64,000 nt of DNA from CAYUWG01 sp964448285 (GTDB lineage Bacteria; Bacteroidota; Ignavibacteria; SZUA-365): assembly GCA_964448285.1 (NCBI GenBank), contig CAYUWG010000007.1, forward strand, positions 26,359 to 90,358, given 5' to 3'. The position numbers and the translations under genes are program-made. Below, in pieces: positions 45,301-53,740 of this stretch. Numbering within the stretch: the stretch's first letter is position 1; every line of letters starts with the position of its first letter. A model generated the notes under the pieces. It was given only the letters and a program-made list of their open reading frames with translations. It was not told the origin of the DNA and made no database searches.

Positions 45301-45560
45301 GCCTTCATCGATCAGGGAATTGCGGAGTCATAACGGTCAGCGACGATGGAATCGGATTCGACCCGGATAAACTTTCGCTACAATCGAAAGACGGAAGCGG
45401 CTTCGGTCTGTTCAGCATACGCGTACGGTTATCCGATTTCGGTGCGAAATTGGACATCGACTCCAAACAGGGCGATGGAGCACAGGTACGAATCACTTTC
45501 GATCTGACCGAAAAAAGCACTGGGGATATTTCTACAACGACACGAACGAGGTTACCATGA
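42222..45560 (+). CDS. Propeller-type sensor histidine kinase (periplasmic propeller, Y_Y_Y, TM, PAS, HisKA_3)
   Basis: 1112 residues; an ATG eight codons later (42246) is an equally good start. A weak signal sequence ends near AFSQ. Periplasmic two-component-regulator propeller repeats occupy about 30-620 (DGTVWLATSGGLIRR, DGTLWFGTYDGLARW, NRIWVTTNDGLA). A Y_Y_Y Ig-like domain covers about 640-715. A single membrane helix lies near 722-745 (FYIPATVTAVIIIGL). Then PAS 760-880, HisKA_3 with AVFLHDVIGQT (phospho-His near 906), and HATPase_c with SDDGIGFDPDKL near 1040. Such kinases in Bacteroidota often sense glycans or periplasmic ligands. Its TGA overlaps the ATG of the LuxR regulator, its evident partner. 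Confidence 0.93.
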   Translation: MMGHLREVMVCGELIGLMLYQSAFSQTDPLEESWRWVQFTTSSGLPSEIILDIHDAPDGTPWAYTGDGFAWYDGYLWHSINTLPARAGKNSVAGFYKDQLVLNTEGRAAFVTRSSVKHDTMEASWCFSNDTLIYRSKGEYFLLSGNRTEHLHWSWLKERILTEGFRKCERSHFLIQTRNTLHAWNGKKHRALIKTPRSDLTVVSASINSNGSGLAFVKWPISHQGIWEWDSNGKSKRVQYAAAQHALHTAIDENGDAAVLYESNLLRVRRKGEWITITQLPKEIRDVSMIRFRKTGDLWVATYHGLFLCKLSRSYWDSFTWEGHDLRNRINNVLRASDGTVWLATSGGLIRRTHDGSLETIRSIRGRTIRIVTGLVEDREKNIWLSSGSDFTGVYRWDGRSWTHLPVRYQGESIWVHDLYCDALGRIWFLCLSQDQGKTDSTIPGVFLYDRGTLTPWKESKGLPFQRVYAMAEGSDGTLWFGTYDGLARWGDHSWTYWLKTAGLKYIPVTTLAVDTLNRVWFGMQRREKGLGVIDGSDTVRYFTTNDGLPSDYVWDVQCDGRNRIWVTTNDGLACSIKGKWLSFDERSGLHETQLVPVHAEDSLVTVGTASAGFAELNIQSVEEDCPAIILSKPLVEEDRVNVSWKVYALWGSIAPDRILTRFRLNETMWSAWTTQRSLALEDVQPGTYSLQIQAKGLFGHYNDTGATVMFIVQPPLFLRWYFYIPATVTAVIIIGLTFLLQSRRRVYIQELSERESRYRVITELMSDYAYLVRVHNNGEMQLTWMTESFTRLTGYSFPEAQSPEFLKQYVHRDDLQSALENQQQLLAGKRLHSEHRIVTKSQEIRWIEHRAIPVKQTNGHRVEYIYGVVHDITERKETEQRMRSLAGDLVRTEERERRRMAVFLHDVIGQTLTLSYLTLHRWQKKEHRDDDPVLDDIRTMLDQVLKDTHTLTFDLCPPIIHELSLGEALEWLVERLQNQHGVIISTAIDPRTFGLSSELHTLLFQAVRELLVNSIKHADARSIRLSLHRSGNCGVITVSDDGIGFDPDKLSLQSKDGSGFGLFSIRVRLSDFGAKLDIDSKQGDGAQVRITFDLTEKSTGDISTTTRTRLP

Positions 45561-46204
45561 GCATACGCATACTACTCGCCGACGACCATACCATGATGCG
45601 GGAAGGCTTACGAAGCATCATCGAGCAGGAGATTGGAATGACCGTCGTAGGACAGGCCTCGAACGGGCGGGAAGCCGTCGCGCTCACGGATGAACTTCAA
45701 CCGGACATCATTATCATGGACGTTCACATGCCGTTGATGAACGGAATCGATGCCACGCGCGAAATCCTTTCCCGGTACGCGAACATAAAAATTGTAGCGC
45801 TTTCGATGTATCGCGATAAGAATTTTATCTCGGACATGTTCAAAGCAGGCGCACATGCGTACGTTTTGAAGCATTGCGCAATCGAAGAACTGCAGCACGC
45901 CATTTCACACGTCCTCAATGGAAGGAAATACCTCAGCGCAGACTTAACCGGCATTTTCATCGACGACTACGTCCGTCATCTCAATGAGGATAGAACCGCT
46001 GAAACTGACGAACTCACACCGAAGGAACGAAATGTCTTGCAGCTCATCGCCGAGGGCAAATCGACGAAGGACATCGCGAACATACTCTGCGTCAGCGTTT
46101 CAACAATCGAATCTCACCGCCAGCATATCATGGAGAAAACCGGACTTCACTCCGTTGCGGAGCTTACCCGATATGCAATAACGATTGGTCTTACTGAACT
46201 GTAA
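45557..46204 (+). CDS. NarL/FixJ-family response regulator
   Basis: 215 residues. Receiver domain 4-120 with acidic pocket LLADDH, phospho-acceptor Asp55 in IIIMDVHMPL, the Ser in ALSMYRD and Lys in VLKHC. A LuxR-type helix-turn-helix covers about 150-212 (LTPKERNVLQLIAEGKSTKD, VSVSTIESHRQHIMEKTGL). The ATG overlaps the stop of the propeller kinase (ATGA), so the two form a cognate pair. A perfect 9-bp dyad at 46337-46355, just downstream, is a candidate binding site. Confidence 0.95.
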   Translation: MSIRILLADDHTMMREGLRSIIEQEIGMTVVGQASNGREAVALTDELQPDIIIMDVHMPLMNGIDATREILSRYANIKIVALSMYRDKNFISDMFKAGAHAYVLKHCAIEELQHAISHVLNGRKYLSADLTGIFIDDYVRHLNEDRTAETDELTPKERNVLQLIAEGKSTKDIANILCVSVSTIESHRQHIMEKTGLHSVAELTRYAITIGLTEL

Positions 46205-46514
46205 CGCCGCAAGCGATTTTCTGTGCAGATGTCGTTGTCAATCTATTCTGCTCGATTCGCGCAAAAGACTCTATTTCCTGTCCCAATCGCATAACTTTTA
46301 ATCCTTCATCGCTCGATAGAGTTTTTCGTGCATGAAAATCGTGGTTACCACGATTGAGTTTGGATGGGTCGGATAGTACGTTGACTTCAGTAGAACGTCA
46401 ACCAAACCATTTAAGCAATTACATGATACTTCGACATGAACTACGACTTTTAGTGCGGTTAGACTTATGGACCGTATCAACATCAACTCATCACTACAAT
46501 AGAGGAGGTCTATC
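46205..46514. promoter_or_regulatory. Noncoding region with two dyad symmetries upstream of the FISUMP lipoprotein
   Basis: 310 bases without a gene. AATCGTGGT at 46337-46345 and ACCACGATT at 46347-46355 form a perfect 9-bp dyad around one base. GTTGAC at 46380-46385 and GTCAAC at 46397-46402 form a second, with an 11-base spacer. Neither has a T-tract. Placed between a LuxR regulator and a lipoprotein gene, they look more like protein-binding operators than terminators. The ribosome-binding site AGAGGAGG ends the region. Confidence 0.45.
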
Positions 46515-47519
46515 ATGAAACATCTCATGCTGACACTGGCAGTGCTCGGTACTGTCATACTTTTTTCCTGCAGTAAGCCGGACGAACCGACAAATCCGGT
46601 TTCTCATAGCGACCTCAGGATTGAAAAGGGAGCTGCCGCAGGCCCGACCATAACTAGCATCACCCCATCCTCCGCTGAAATAGGAGACGTTCTGACAATT
46701 ACCGGAAAAAATTTCGGCAGCAACAAGGGTCCGAATTCCGATGTCACTATCATGGGCATAAACGCTTCAGTCTTTCAAAGTTGGAGCAAGACGCAAATAA
46801 TAGTGCCCGTACCTTCCGGAGCCGTTAATGGTGTTGGGACAGTGAGCGTCACTATCAACAGTAAGAAAAGCAATGAAGTGACTTTCACGCTACTGCAATC
46901 CTCGCCAATCACCATAGGCGGACAAACATGGATGGGCAGCAACCTGGATGTTTCCAAATACAACGACGGAACGGACATCCCGTATATCGAGGATCAATTG
47001 ACATGGGCTACATTGACAACCGGCGCATGGTGCTACTACGGTAACGATCCCGCCAATGGTCCGATCTATGGAAAACTGTACAATTGGTATGCAGTGAACG
47101 ATCAGGTCCACGGAGGTATTGCACCCTCAGGCTGGCATGTCCCGACCGAGGATGAATGGAAAACTCTGTTCATCAACCTCGGTATGTCGCCCGAGGACGC
47201 GGACGGGTGGGGTTATCCTCCTTATGCATATTACGGAACCGATGAGGGTGGAAAGTTGAAGGAACAGGGGATAAGTCTCTGGCAGAATCCGAACAATGGT
47301 GCAACGAACGTAAGCGGATTCACTGCTCTTCCCGGCGGCTATCGAGGTACAAACGGTGGTTTTTATGGAAAAGCTACCGCTGCGACGTGGTGGGCTTCGA
47401 CAGAGTTCGGCGCTGACAGAGGATGGATGAGGATGGTAGTAAATTATTACGCCAACACATATCATAACAACTTGCCGAAAATGATGGGTTTGTCGGTTCG
47501 TTGCATTCAGAATAATTGA
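46515..47519 (+). CDS. Lipoprotein with IPT/TIG and FISUMP domains
   Basis: 334 residues; AGAGGAGG six bases upstream of the ATG. Lipoprotein signal MKHLMLTLAVLGTVILFSC with the lipidated Cys19. IPT/TIG Ig-like domain about 43-125 (PTITSITPSSAEIGDVLTIT, GKNFGSN). FISUMP ('major paralogous') domain about 132-332 (IGGQTWMGSNLDVSKYNDGT, CYYGNDPANGPIYGKLYNWY, GWHVPTEDEWKTL, FTALPGGYRG, WWASTEF, GLSVRCI). FISUMP proteins are abundant surface lipoproteins in Bacteroidota/Fibrobacterota; role unknown. It may be under the control of the LuxR regulator upstream. Confidence 0.9.
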   Translation: MKHLMLTLAVLGTVILFSCSKPDEPTNPVSHSDLRIEKGAAAGPTITSITPSSAEIGDVLTITGKNFGSNKGPNSDVTIMGINASVFQSWSKTQIIVPVPSGAVNGVGTVSVTINSKKSNEVTFTLLQSSPITIGGQTWMGSNLDVSKYNDGTDIPYIEDQLTWATLTTGAWCYYGNDPANGPIYGKLYNWYAVNDQVHGGIAPSGWHVPTEDEWKTLFINLGMSPEDADGWGYPPYAYYGTDEGGKLKEQGISLWQNPNNGATNVSGFTALPGGYRGTNGGFYGKATAATWWASTEFGADRGWMRMVVNYYANTYHNNLPKMMGLSVRCIQNN

Positions 47520-47569
47520 TTCTCCTTGTGAAGTTCAATGCACCATCGACTGCCTTGAAGTAAACTGCG

Positions 47570-47842
47570 ATGAACAAAGTTTTGACAAGCAGAATCATCT
47601 ACCCCGGTCTCTTCCATCCGACAGGGATCGAGTTCGATCTTAGCGCTGACGCGATCGTAAGTATAACGATCACAAGCCCCTTAGGCGAGATCTTCACGAT
47701 GCTCGTGAACAAGCGACCTTACTCAAAGGGAACGCACGAAGTATTGTTCACAGCGCCTCCGAAAGAGACCGGGGAATTGTATTACCAGATTGTCGCAGAG
47801 TATGCCGATGAGACTGTTACGGAAAGGAAGAAGTTGAGATAA
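47570..47842 (+). CDS. Orphan T9SS/FlgD-like C-terminal-domain ORF
   Basis: 90 residues shaped like a T9SS tail: PTGIEFDLSADAIVSITITS, PLGEIFTMLV, GTHEVLFTAPPKETGELYYQ, and a final basic TERKKLR. There is no signal peptide and no upstream body, so it is either a relic of a larger cargo gene or a small standalone protein. No ribosome-binding site is obvious. Confidence 0.45.
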   Translation: MNKVLTSRIIYPGLFHPTGIEFDLSADAIVSITITSPLGEIFTMLVNKRPYSKGTHEVLFTAPPKETGELYYQIVAEYADETVTERKKLR

Positions 47843-47914
47843 CACGCATATGGTAGGCGGATCGTCAACATTGGTTTATTAACAGCTATTTACAAAGCCT
47901 GTTCGCAATTATAG

Positions 47915-48313
47915 GATATCTCTGAGGACATTGGTCAGTCACCGTTAATTCGGTACCGGTTGAAGCAAATAGACTATGATGGCAGTTTTGAGTATTTGAA
48001 TGTCGTTGAAATTAGCGGCAACATGCACTCGGGAGCAACATTGCTTCTATCTCCCTATCCTAGTGGACCCAGTCGCATATATACAATCCTGTTATCTCTT
48101 CCGAGAGAGAATAACTCTGTCACACTCATCATTTCCAATATTCAGGGCCGTAAAGTTGTGAGACTACTCGACAGCTCCAGCCTCGGTGGGGGCTATCACG
48201 AGTTGTTTTTCGATACGACTTCTTACTCCTCTGGGATTTATCACTGCTCATTGCATGTAGATAATATCTCAATATCACGCGCGTATTTGTCATTGTCCGA
48301 TGACAATGGGTAA
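47915..48313 (+). pseudogene. C-terminal fragment of a T9SS cargo gene
   Basis: An open frame that begins right after an in-frame TAG at 47912 and reads RYRLKQIDYDGSFEYLNVVE, the linker that normally precedes a sorting tail, then the tail itself (LLSPYPSGPSRIYTILL, LIISNIQGRKVVRLL, YSSGIYHCSLHV). The only candidate start, a TTG at 47960, falls inside the linker motif. Without a signal peptide or body it cannot be exported, so it is a remnant. Confidence 0.75.
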
Positions 48314-48416
48314 GCAAGTTCTACTTAGAATTCCTTTGTTAAACAATTTTAAACAAGGACGCAAGATATTCTATAGGGTAATTTACACCGATCACATATT
48401 CCCAGCGCATTCTTCC

Positions 48417-51266
48417 CTACCGCGCAACCATCATCCGCACCTGCACGCCGGTCGGCGTCGTGAGCTTACAGAAGTACACACCCGATGCCGGAAGCAGTGA
48501 CCGGTGAACTGTGATCTTCCCCTTTGCCCGAGCTTCATCCGTCGCATCGAGGACGGTTCTTCCGAGAACGTCGAGGATTTGCAGGGAGAAATGTGAAGTG
48601 CTGATCTGCGAGGGAGAGTAGATCTGAATCGTCGTGCCTACTGAAAATGGATTCGGATAGTTTTGCCGAAGCTCGATATCTGCCGGCGTGTAATCGCGCA
48701 CGACTTCGGTCTGCGGTGACGAGAGATACAGCCGGTACGTTTGCATCATCTGCTTGCCGAGCCGGTCGTTCAGTGACGCGTTATCGAAGGTTGCCTGGCC
48801 GGTGTTCGTTTCAATGTGTGTCGTCGTGAACGCTGACGTTATCGATCTGTCGGTCGGGCGTATCTCAAGCGATGAGGTTGCGTCGGCGAGATTCCACACG
48901 CGCGCAATGATGCCTCCCCGTGCAACGCCTTCTTCCGAGGGCTTCAACGCCCAGAGAATGCAGTTCGAGTCCGAGACGCTGAGGAGCGAGTACGAGTCTG
49001 CGGGAAGTTTCGGTTCTGTCCCTGTGATGAACTCACCCACGAGAGGATTCTGGTGTTCGAGTGCGAAGCGCATTGCCTTTGCCTGGTCGTACTTGCGGTG
49101 TGTTTGGATCGCATAGCGATTGGTGAACTGAGTTTCTCCGTCCTGATTGTGCGCCCCGAGACCGTCGAAGCGCGCGGCGACGACGGCACGAATGACGGGT
49201 GTTGCCGTGTCGAGTGAATCGACGGTGCTGTTCCCGAGTTTGAAGAACGGACTGTCCCAGTTCGAAATCGTGACGCCGAACTCATCGTTGGAGATATCGA
49301 CGAAGTGATTCATCGTCAGCCAGTCCGTTCGCGCGAGTTCATCAGAGTAGCTTCCGCCTTCGGTCACGCGCATGGCAATCGCAATCGCGCCGACCTCTTC
49401 ATGACGCACCGTATAATTTTGAATATCGATATTGAAATCTCTTGTAATGCGATCGCTTGGATGATAGTCCATCACATTTTCAATATCGATTCGGTCGATA
49501 CCCTTGTGCATCGAGAGCCGGACATTGTGTGGAGCGCCACCGAAGTTACTTCCCATTTGACCTTCATAGATTCCCGACACCGGCCCTGATTGGATATCCA
49601 ATCCACCATCACCGAGGCCGCCGGCTCCTTCTAATCTGTTCATAAACTTATCGTATGGACCATTCGTCCCAACGATATCCCGGTTACCGTTTTTCTTGTC
49701 GAAGAGATTTCTGATTAAACCGAGATTGAACCTCATCCTGTATTCCAGTGTCTCCGCGTAGGAATACCCCGTGAAAATCACTGCGCTATCTGCGAACTGC
49801 GTCTGTCCGTCCCGTATCTCATAAACGTTATAACCCACGGAAGGAACGTCTTTCGCAAGTACGCGCAGATACTTCCCTCCATCTCTCTCTATGACCTGAC
49901 TGCGCACTTCTTCGCTCGTCCTCAGATCGATCACGCGCACAGGATGTGACGGCACGAAGTCGATATCGACGATGTCGGTACGATTCCATCCGAGTGGATT
50001 GAAGACATAAAAACGTTTCGCGCCGGTTGTGTTCGGAATGTATGCGGCAAGCTTCTTCGCCGCGTCTGTTTTCAACGCTCTGACATACTGCTGTATTTGC
50101 TTCGCGATGCGTCTTTGAAATGCCGGCCTTTCGTCGCTCGCCGCTCCATCCATCGTCCAATCGTGTTCGTAGTACAGACCCATGTTCGTGAATGCGGAAT
50201 CCGCGGCGGCTTCGTACTTCGACGTGAAGAGCGAATCATGCATTGAAACGATCGTGGCAAGCGCCTCAGCCGTGCGGAGTTCTTCGATGGAGCGCTTCAT
50301 GTTCGCACTTACCTCCGCCATCGATGCGATGTAGAGATCCCATTCGTTTCCGAAGCTGCCGGAGTAGGTTGGGACAGGCGCTTCACCCGGCGCCGTTTGT
50401 TCGAAGTCCTTGAAGAAGTCGATTTGATTCGAAACGATCACGCGGCGTGTTGAGTCTGACAGATCGCGTGCGGTCGTGATGAACGCATCGGTCAATGTCT
50501 TCTGGTCGTCCCAGCCTTTTCCAAAAAGCCCCCGTGCAGACCATGGCCAAAGCCGGAGATATTCCGCGTTGGATGACATAGTGTTCACCGCGCTTCGCGG
50601 ATAACGTGCTTCAGCATACCCGCCGACGCTTTCGTTGTTGAAGAGGCTGTTCCATTTCATCAACACGGAGCGGCCATCCGCTCCTTGTGCGTGATAGATT
50701 TCGCGGGGTCGATCGACGTACATGTTCAATTTCGACGAACACCCGCAGACTCCGCGCCAGCTATACTTCGCTCCGCTGCCCGCCCAGAGAGACGGCAAAC
50801 CGAGCGGCAGCGTCTGATTCTCCATCGCGCAGGCAAGTTCGAACTTCAGGTTGTGCCGGCGTTCGATGCGGCCCGCATAGTACATACTGCGAAGCACCGC
50901 TTCGGCAGGCATCCCGCCATAGAGCAGAACGAGTGTTTGCAACGGAACGGTGATATGCCCCGAACGGATTTTCCCGATGAGTTTCTCGAACTCCGTTCTT
51001 GTCTTATGCTTCTCGTATGTCCAGAGCCAGAAGTTGCCGTCCGCGCTGAAGCGTCCCTGAAAATCGGGAGGATCGTTCTTCGTACGCTCTGCCTGATCGA
51101 TGGAGTAATCGAGCATCTCGATGAACCAATCCTTGTACTGCTCCTCCGTTCCCGTCCAGATGTAGTCCGTGTGATCGTCGTTCGCGATGTAGAGCCGCGG
51201 GATTTGCGATTGTGCGAGCGCCGGCGTCAGCAAGAAAATGCACAGCGCGAGGAGGGATTTTGTCAT
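48417..51266 (-). CDS. Secreted GH38-like glycoside hydrolase with T9SS tail
   Basis: 949 residues. Signal peptide MTKSLLALCIFLLTPALAQ. The N-terminal region has alpha-mannosidase-like features: NDDHTDYIW (His and Asp in the position of the GH38 zinc ligands), RFSADGNFWLWTYEKHK, GHITVPLQTLVLLYGGMPAE, then large beta-sandwich domains (about 420-830). The T9SS tail closes the protein (LRQNYPNPFSVGTTIQIYSP, LQILDVLGRTVLD, PASGVYFCKL). Assignment to GH38 rests on these motifs and the overall length; the substrate may be a mannose-containing glycan. It starts 9 bp after the lipoprotein gene at 51276, so the two are co-transcribed. Confidence 0.78.
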   Translation of the reverse strand: MTKSLLALCIFLLTPALAQSQIPRLYIANDDHTDYIWTGTEEQYKDWFIEMLDYSIDQAERTKNDPPDFQGRFSADGNFWLWTYEKHKTRTEFEKLIGKIRSGHITVPLQTLVLLYGGMPAEAVLRSMYYAGRIERRHNLKFELACAMENQTLPLGLPSLWAGSGAKYSWRGVCGCSSKLNMYVDRPREIYHAQGADGRSVLMKWNSLFNNESVGGYAEARYPRSAVNTMSSNAEYLRLWPWSARGLFGKGWDDQKTLTDAFITTARDLSDSTRRVIVSNQIDFFKDFEQTAPGEAPVPTYSGSFGNEWDLYIASMAEVSANMKRSIEELRTAEALATIVSMHDSLFTSKYEAAADSAFTNMGLYYEHDWTMDGAASDERPAFQRRIAKQIQQYVRALKTDAAKKLAAYIPNTTGAKRFYVFNPLGWNRTDIVDIDFVPSHPVRVIDLRTSEEVRSQVIERDGGKYLRVLAKDVPSVGYNVYEIRDGQTQFADSAVIFTGYSYAETLEYRMRFNLGLIRNLFDKKNGNRDIVGTNGPYDKFMNRLEGAGGLGDGGLDIQSGPVSGIYEGQMGSNFGGAPHNVRLSMHKGIDRIDIENVMDYHPSDRITRDFNIDIQNYTVRHEEVGAIAIAMRVTEGGSYSDELARTDWLTMNHFVDISNDEFGVTISNWDSPFFKLGNSTVDSLDTATPVIRAVVAARFDGLGAHNQDGETQFTNRYAIQTHRKYDQAKAMRFALEHQNPLVGEFITGTEPKLPADSYSLLSVSDSNCILWALKPSEEGVARGGIIARVWNLADATSSLEIRPTDRSITSAFTTTHIETNTGQATFDNASLNDRLGKQMMQTYRLYLSSPQTEVVRDYTPADIELRQNYPNPFSVGTTIQIYSPSQISTSHFSLQILDVLGRTVLDATDEARAKGKITVHRSLLPASGVYFCKLTTPTGVQVRMMVAR

Positions 51267-51275
51267 GTTGATGTT

Positions 51276-51878
51276 TCACTTCTCCTCGAACGTATCCTCT
51301 CGTTCAAATACGACGTTATATGTTGCGAATGTTTGGGGCACGAGCGCCCAGACATTGTGCGCGAAGTACCTCTCGCACGATCCATGTTCGGTCACATGAA
51401 GTTTGAACGTGATCTTTCTCTGCGCATCGTTGCAGGTTACATCGATCGCGTAGTCCGGCGTGCGGCAACCGCTCGCGTTCGCGGACATTCCGAGGAGCGT
51501 GTAGCGTTCGAAGTCGATCTGCGGTTGCGTGCATCCTTCCGTCCCACGGAAGGGTAGCGATGAGTAGAAACTCTTTCGCACCATTTCTTCATACTCGACG
51601 TCGGTGTGTCCCGGATTTTTCTGCTTCACTGAAGCAAGTACGGAATCGTAATTTCTGGTCCAGAATTCGTCGAGCGGCGCGACGAAGCGTTTATGCCAGA
51701 GCGAATCGAACTCCGCTTGCGTGCGGATTACCTCCTGCATCATCCCACCTTTCGAGACGAGATCCATGCAATCCATTGTTATCACCTCGAACGTGAACGG
51801 TTCGGAAGTCAGCGATCCATCATCGCTGCAACCGGAGAATGCGAGAAGAAAAAGCGAAATAATCCTAAAGCGGGTCAT
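51276..51878 (-). CDS. Lipoprotein of unknown function
   Basis: 200 residues from the ATG at 51878, which has GGAGG eight bases upstream; a longer in-frame start is unlikely. Lipoprotein signal MTRFRIISLFLLAFSGC with the lipidated Cys17. Several further cysteines (DCMDL, EGCTQP, SGCRTP, VTCNDA, GSCERY) suggest disulfides. No family recognised. First gene of a pair with the GH38-like enzyme, so it may help bind its glycan. Confidence 0.8.
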   Translation of the reverse strand: MTRFRIISLFLLAFSGCSDDGSLTSEPFTFEVITMDCMDLVSKGGMMQEVIRTQAEFDSLWHKRFVAPLDEFWTRNYDSVLASVKQKNPGHTDVEYEEMVRKSFYSSLPFRGTEGCTQPQIDFERYTLLGMSANASGCRTPDYAIDVTCNDAQRKITFKLHVTEHGSCERYFAHNVWALVPQTFATYNVVFEREDTFEEK

Positions 51879-52098
51879 GGTAACATCCTCCTGAGAATTC
51901 ATTGGACAACTCGAGCTATTCAACCGAGTGCTCGCATTACGTGAAAAAAATTCGGAAGCGCAGGGTTACACAGTAAGAGCGATTTTCTCGTGATATAGTC
52001 ATCTTGAATAGAACGCGATCGTTATGTCCAACTCCCAACCAACTTGAAAAAGCGACGATGGAATTCCAAATGAAGATATGTTGAGCTTTGCCGGAGAT
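51879..52098. other. Intergenic sequence between lipoprotein gene and HsdM remnant
   Basis: Holds the GGAGG of the lipoprotein gene at its left end. The rest has no supported gene, repeat or strong hairpin. Out-of-frame traces of HsdM downstream of the remnant stop were looked for and not found. Confidence 0.6.
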
Positions 52099-52239
52099 TC
52101 ATAGATTGGTTTCGCTGATGTATTTGATGAACAGCAGGACGAGGACATAATCTTTGTACTGACTCGCATCCATGCCGCCGCGCAGTTCGTCACAGCTTGC
52201 CCAGAGCGAGGAGTAGAGTTCGGATTTTTTGATTGCCAT
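52099..52239 (-). pseudogene. hsdM: N-terminal remnant of type I restriction methylase HsdM
   Basis: 46 codons from the ATG at 52239: MAIKKSELYSSLWASCDELR, then GGMDASQYKDYVLVLLFIKY and ISETNL before a TGA. This is the recognisable start of HsdM (N-terminal helical domain); a functional HsdM is about 500 residues or more with NPPF/SAM motifs, none of which follow. No hsdS or hsdR is nearby. It marks a deleted type I restriction-modification locus. Expression as a free peptide cannot be excluded. Confidence 0.85.
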
Positions 52240-52527
52240 GAATGAACGAAGGATAGTTCCTACTCACCGTTTTCGGCTTTCGTAAAGTCTCCCATGAAAA
52301 TAGGAAGTCATGAGGTTTGTTGTAATAGCCCCGTTGGGTTTTGTGGTGATCGCCGTAGAACTCACTGCCTTTGATACCAAACCTCTTTGTGATTCTCCCA
52401 TGCCTGTGATACTATTGCGGCGAAATACAGATACCACGTCGATGTTCTTCCAATAGGCTCATGACCTGAGCAGCTCGACACGGGTGGATATCTTTTCCAA
52501 TTACATGCAACGTTCAGGAGGTTTGCG
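52240..52527. other. Noncoding stretch before the EEP-family gene
   Basis: 288 bases with no supported gene. A 48-codon plus-strand frame near 52311 and an open minus-strand stretch were read without recognising any product. The final bases carry the CAGGAGG ribosome-binding site of the gene at 52528. Confidence 0.5.
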
Positions 52528-53565
52528 ATGAAGTCAAAGACGATCAGTTTTACCAGCTTCAACCTGTGCAATTTGAATGAACCCGGCCTTCCCATCTACA
52601 CGGATAAAAACGGCTGGTCGCAGGATGAGGTGCAGAAGAAAGTCGCATGGACGGCAGAGATGCTGACCGAGGCTCAGGCCGACGTGTTCGGATTTCAGGA
52701 GTTATGGCACTACGCCACGCTCGACCGCGCGTTCGTAGAGGCCGGATTGAGTAACGACTACGTCCAGCTCGTTCCAAACGATCATACAGGGAAGAGCATC
52801 ACCTGCGCCGCAGCAGTGCGGAAAGGATTGATTCAGGGTGCGGCGGAATGGATCACGGATTTCCCGGCGGCATTTCATCTCCAGAGCAAAGGGAGCGATA
52901 AGCAGACCGCAGCGATGTTCGTGGACATAAAGAAATTCTCACGTCCGGTGCTACACTTCAAAATCAAACCTCGATCGGATCAGGACGCGATTCATGTTTA
53001 TGTCTGTCATTTCAAATCCAAAGGCCCAACGGATGTGTACAATGACGGCTGGTATCGTGCAGACGTGGAGAAATACAAACCGCACACTCAAGCGATCGGC
53101 GCTGCGCTTTCAACCATAAGGCGAACGGCTGAAGCGCTCGCGCTCCGGCAGATTCTGACGGATGCGATGAAGGAAACCCGCGTCCCCGTCGTCGTCCTCG
53201 GAGATTTGAACGACGGCCAGGAATCGAACACGCTCGACATTCTCACCGAGCAGCCGCAGTTTCTCCAACCGCTATCCGTCGGCGGGCGCGATACGGCGCT
53301 CTATTCTGCGCAGAGTCTCCAACAATTACGCAGCCTTCGCGACGTGTACTATACCTACATCCACCAGGACGTACACGGCTCACTCGATCACATTCTTGTG
53401 AGCGAAGAACTCTACGACAATTCGAAGAACCGGATCTGGAAGTTCGACAAGCTCGACATTTTCAACGACCACTTGAACGACAAGAAAAAGAAGGATGAAA
53501 TCGGCGTGAGCGATCACGGCGTCGTCCGTGCACAGTTCTCATATCATCAGGCAAAAAGCGAATAG
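52528..53565 (+). CDS. Endonuclease/exonuclease/phosphatase (EEP) family protein
   Basis: 345 residues; AGGAGG six bases before the ATG. EEP fold motifs in order: SFTSFNLCNLNEPG (catalytic Asn), FGFQELWHY (metal-binding Glu), HVYVCHFKSKG (His), VVVLGDLNDGQESN (Asp/Asn), SLDHILVSEEL and the terminal SDHGVVRAQF (Asp-His). All catalytic positions are present. No signal peptide, so cytoplasmic. The family covers nucleases, phosphodiesterases and phosphatases; the substrate cannot be chosen. The gene stands alone. Confidence 0.9.
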   Translation: MKSKTISFTSFNLCNLNEPGLPIYTDKNGWSQDEVQKKVAWTAEMLTEAQADVFGFQELWHYATLDRAFVEAGLSNDYVQLVPNDHTGKSITCAAAVRKGLIQGAAEWITDFPAAFHLQSKGSDKQTAAMFVDIKKFSRPVLHFKIKPRSDQDAIHVYVCHFKSKGPTDVYNDGWYRADVEKYKPHTQAIGAALSTIRRTAEALALRQILTDAMKETRVPVVVLGDLNDGQESNTLDILTEQPQFLQPLSVGGRDTALYSAQSLQQLRSLRDVYYTYIHQDVHGSLDHILVSEELYDNSKNRIWKFDKLDIFNDHLNDKKKKDEIGVSDHGVVRAQFSYHQAKSE

Positions 53566-53673
53566 AAGCGAGCGCCGGCGGTTCATCAGATTCGAATGCA
53601 TCGCAAGGATCTGCGTGGAGATGATCCGATTCAGGAGAGACTATTTCCGTTTGTCGGAGGTCAATATTCACTG

Positions 53674-53693
53674 GACAAGCAGGAATGCTTGTC
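53674..53693 (+). terminator. Stem-loop downstream of the EEP gene
   Basis: GACAAGCA (53674-53681), loop GGAA, TGCTTGTC (53686-53693): a perfect 8-bp stem with a GNRA-type tetraloop, 108 bases after the stop codon. It sits between converging genes. The downstream tail is only weakly T-rich, so a terminator or RNA-stability role is tentative. Confidence 0.4.
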
Positions 53694-53740
53694 GTACCGT
53701 TTATTCACACAAGCTCATGAGTGAGGAGTTGCTTTTCATT

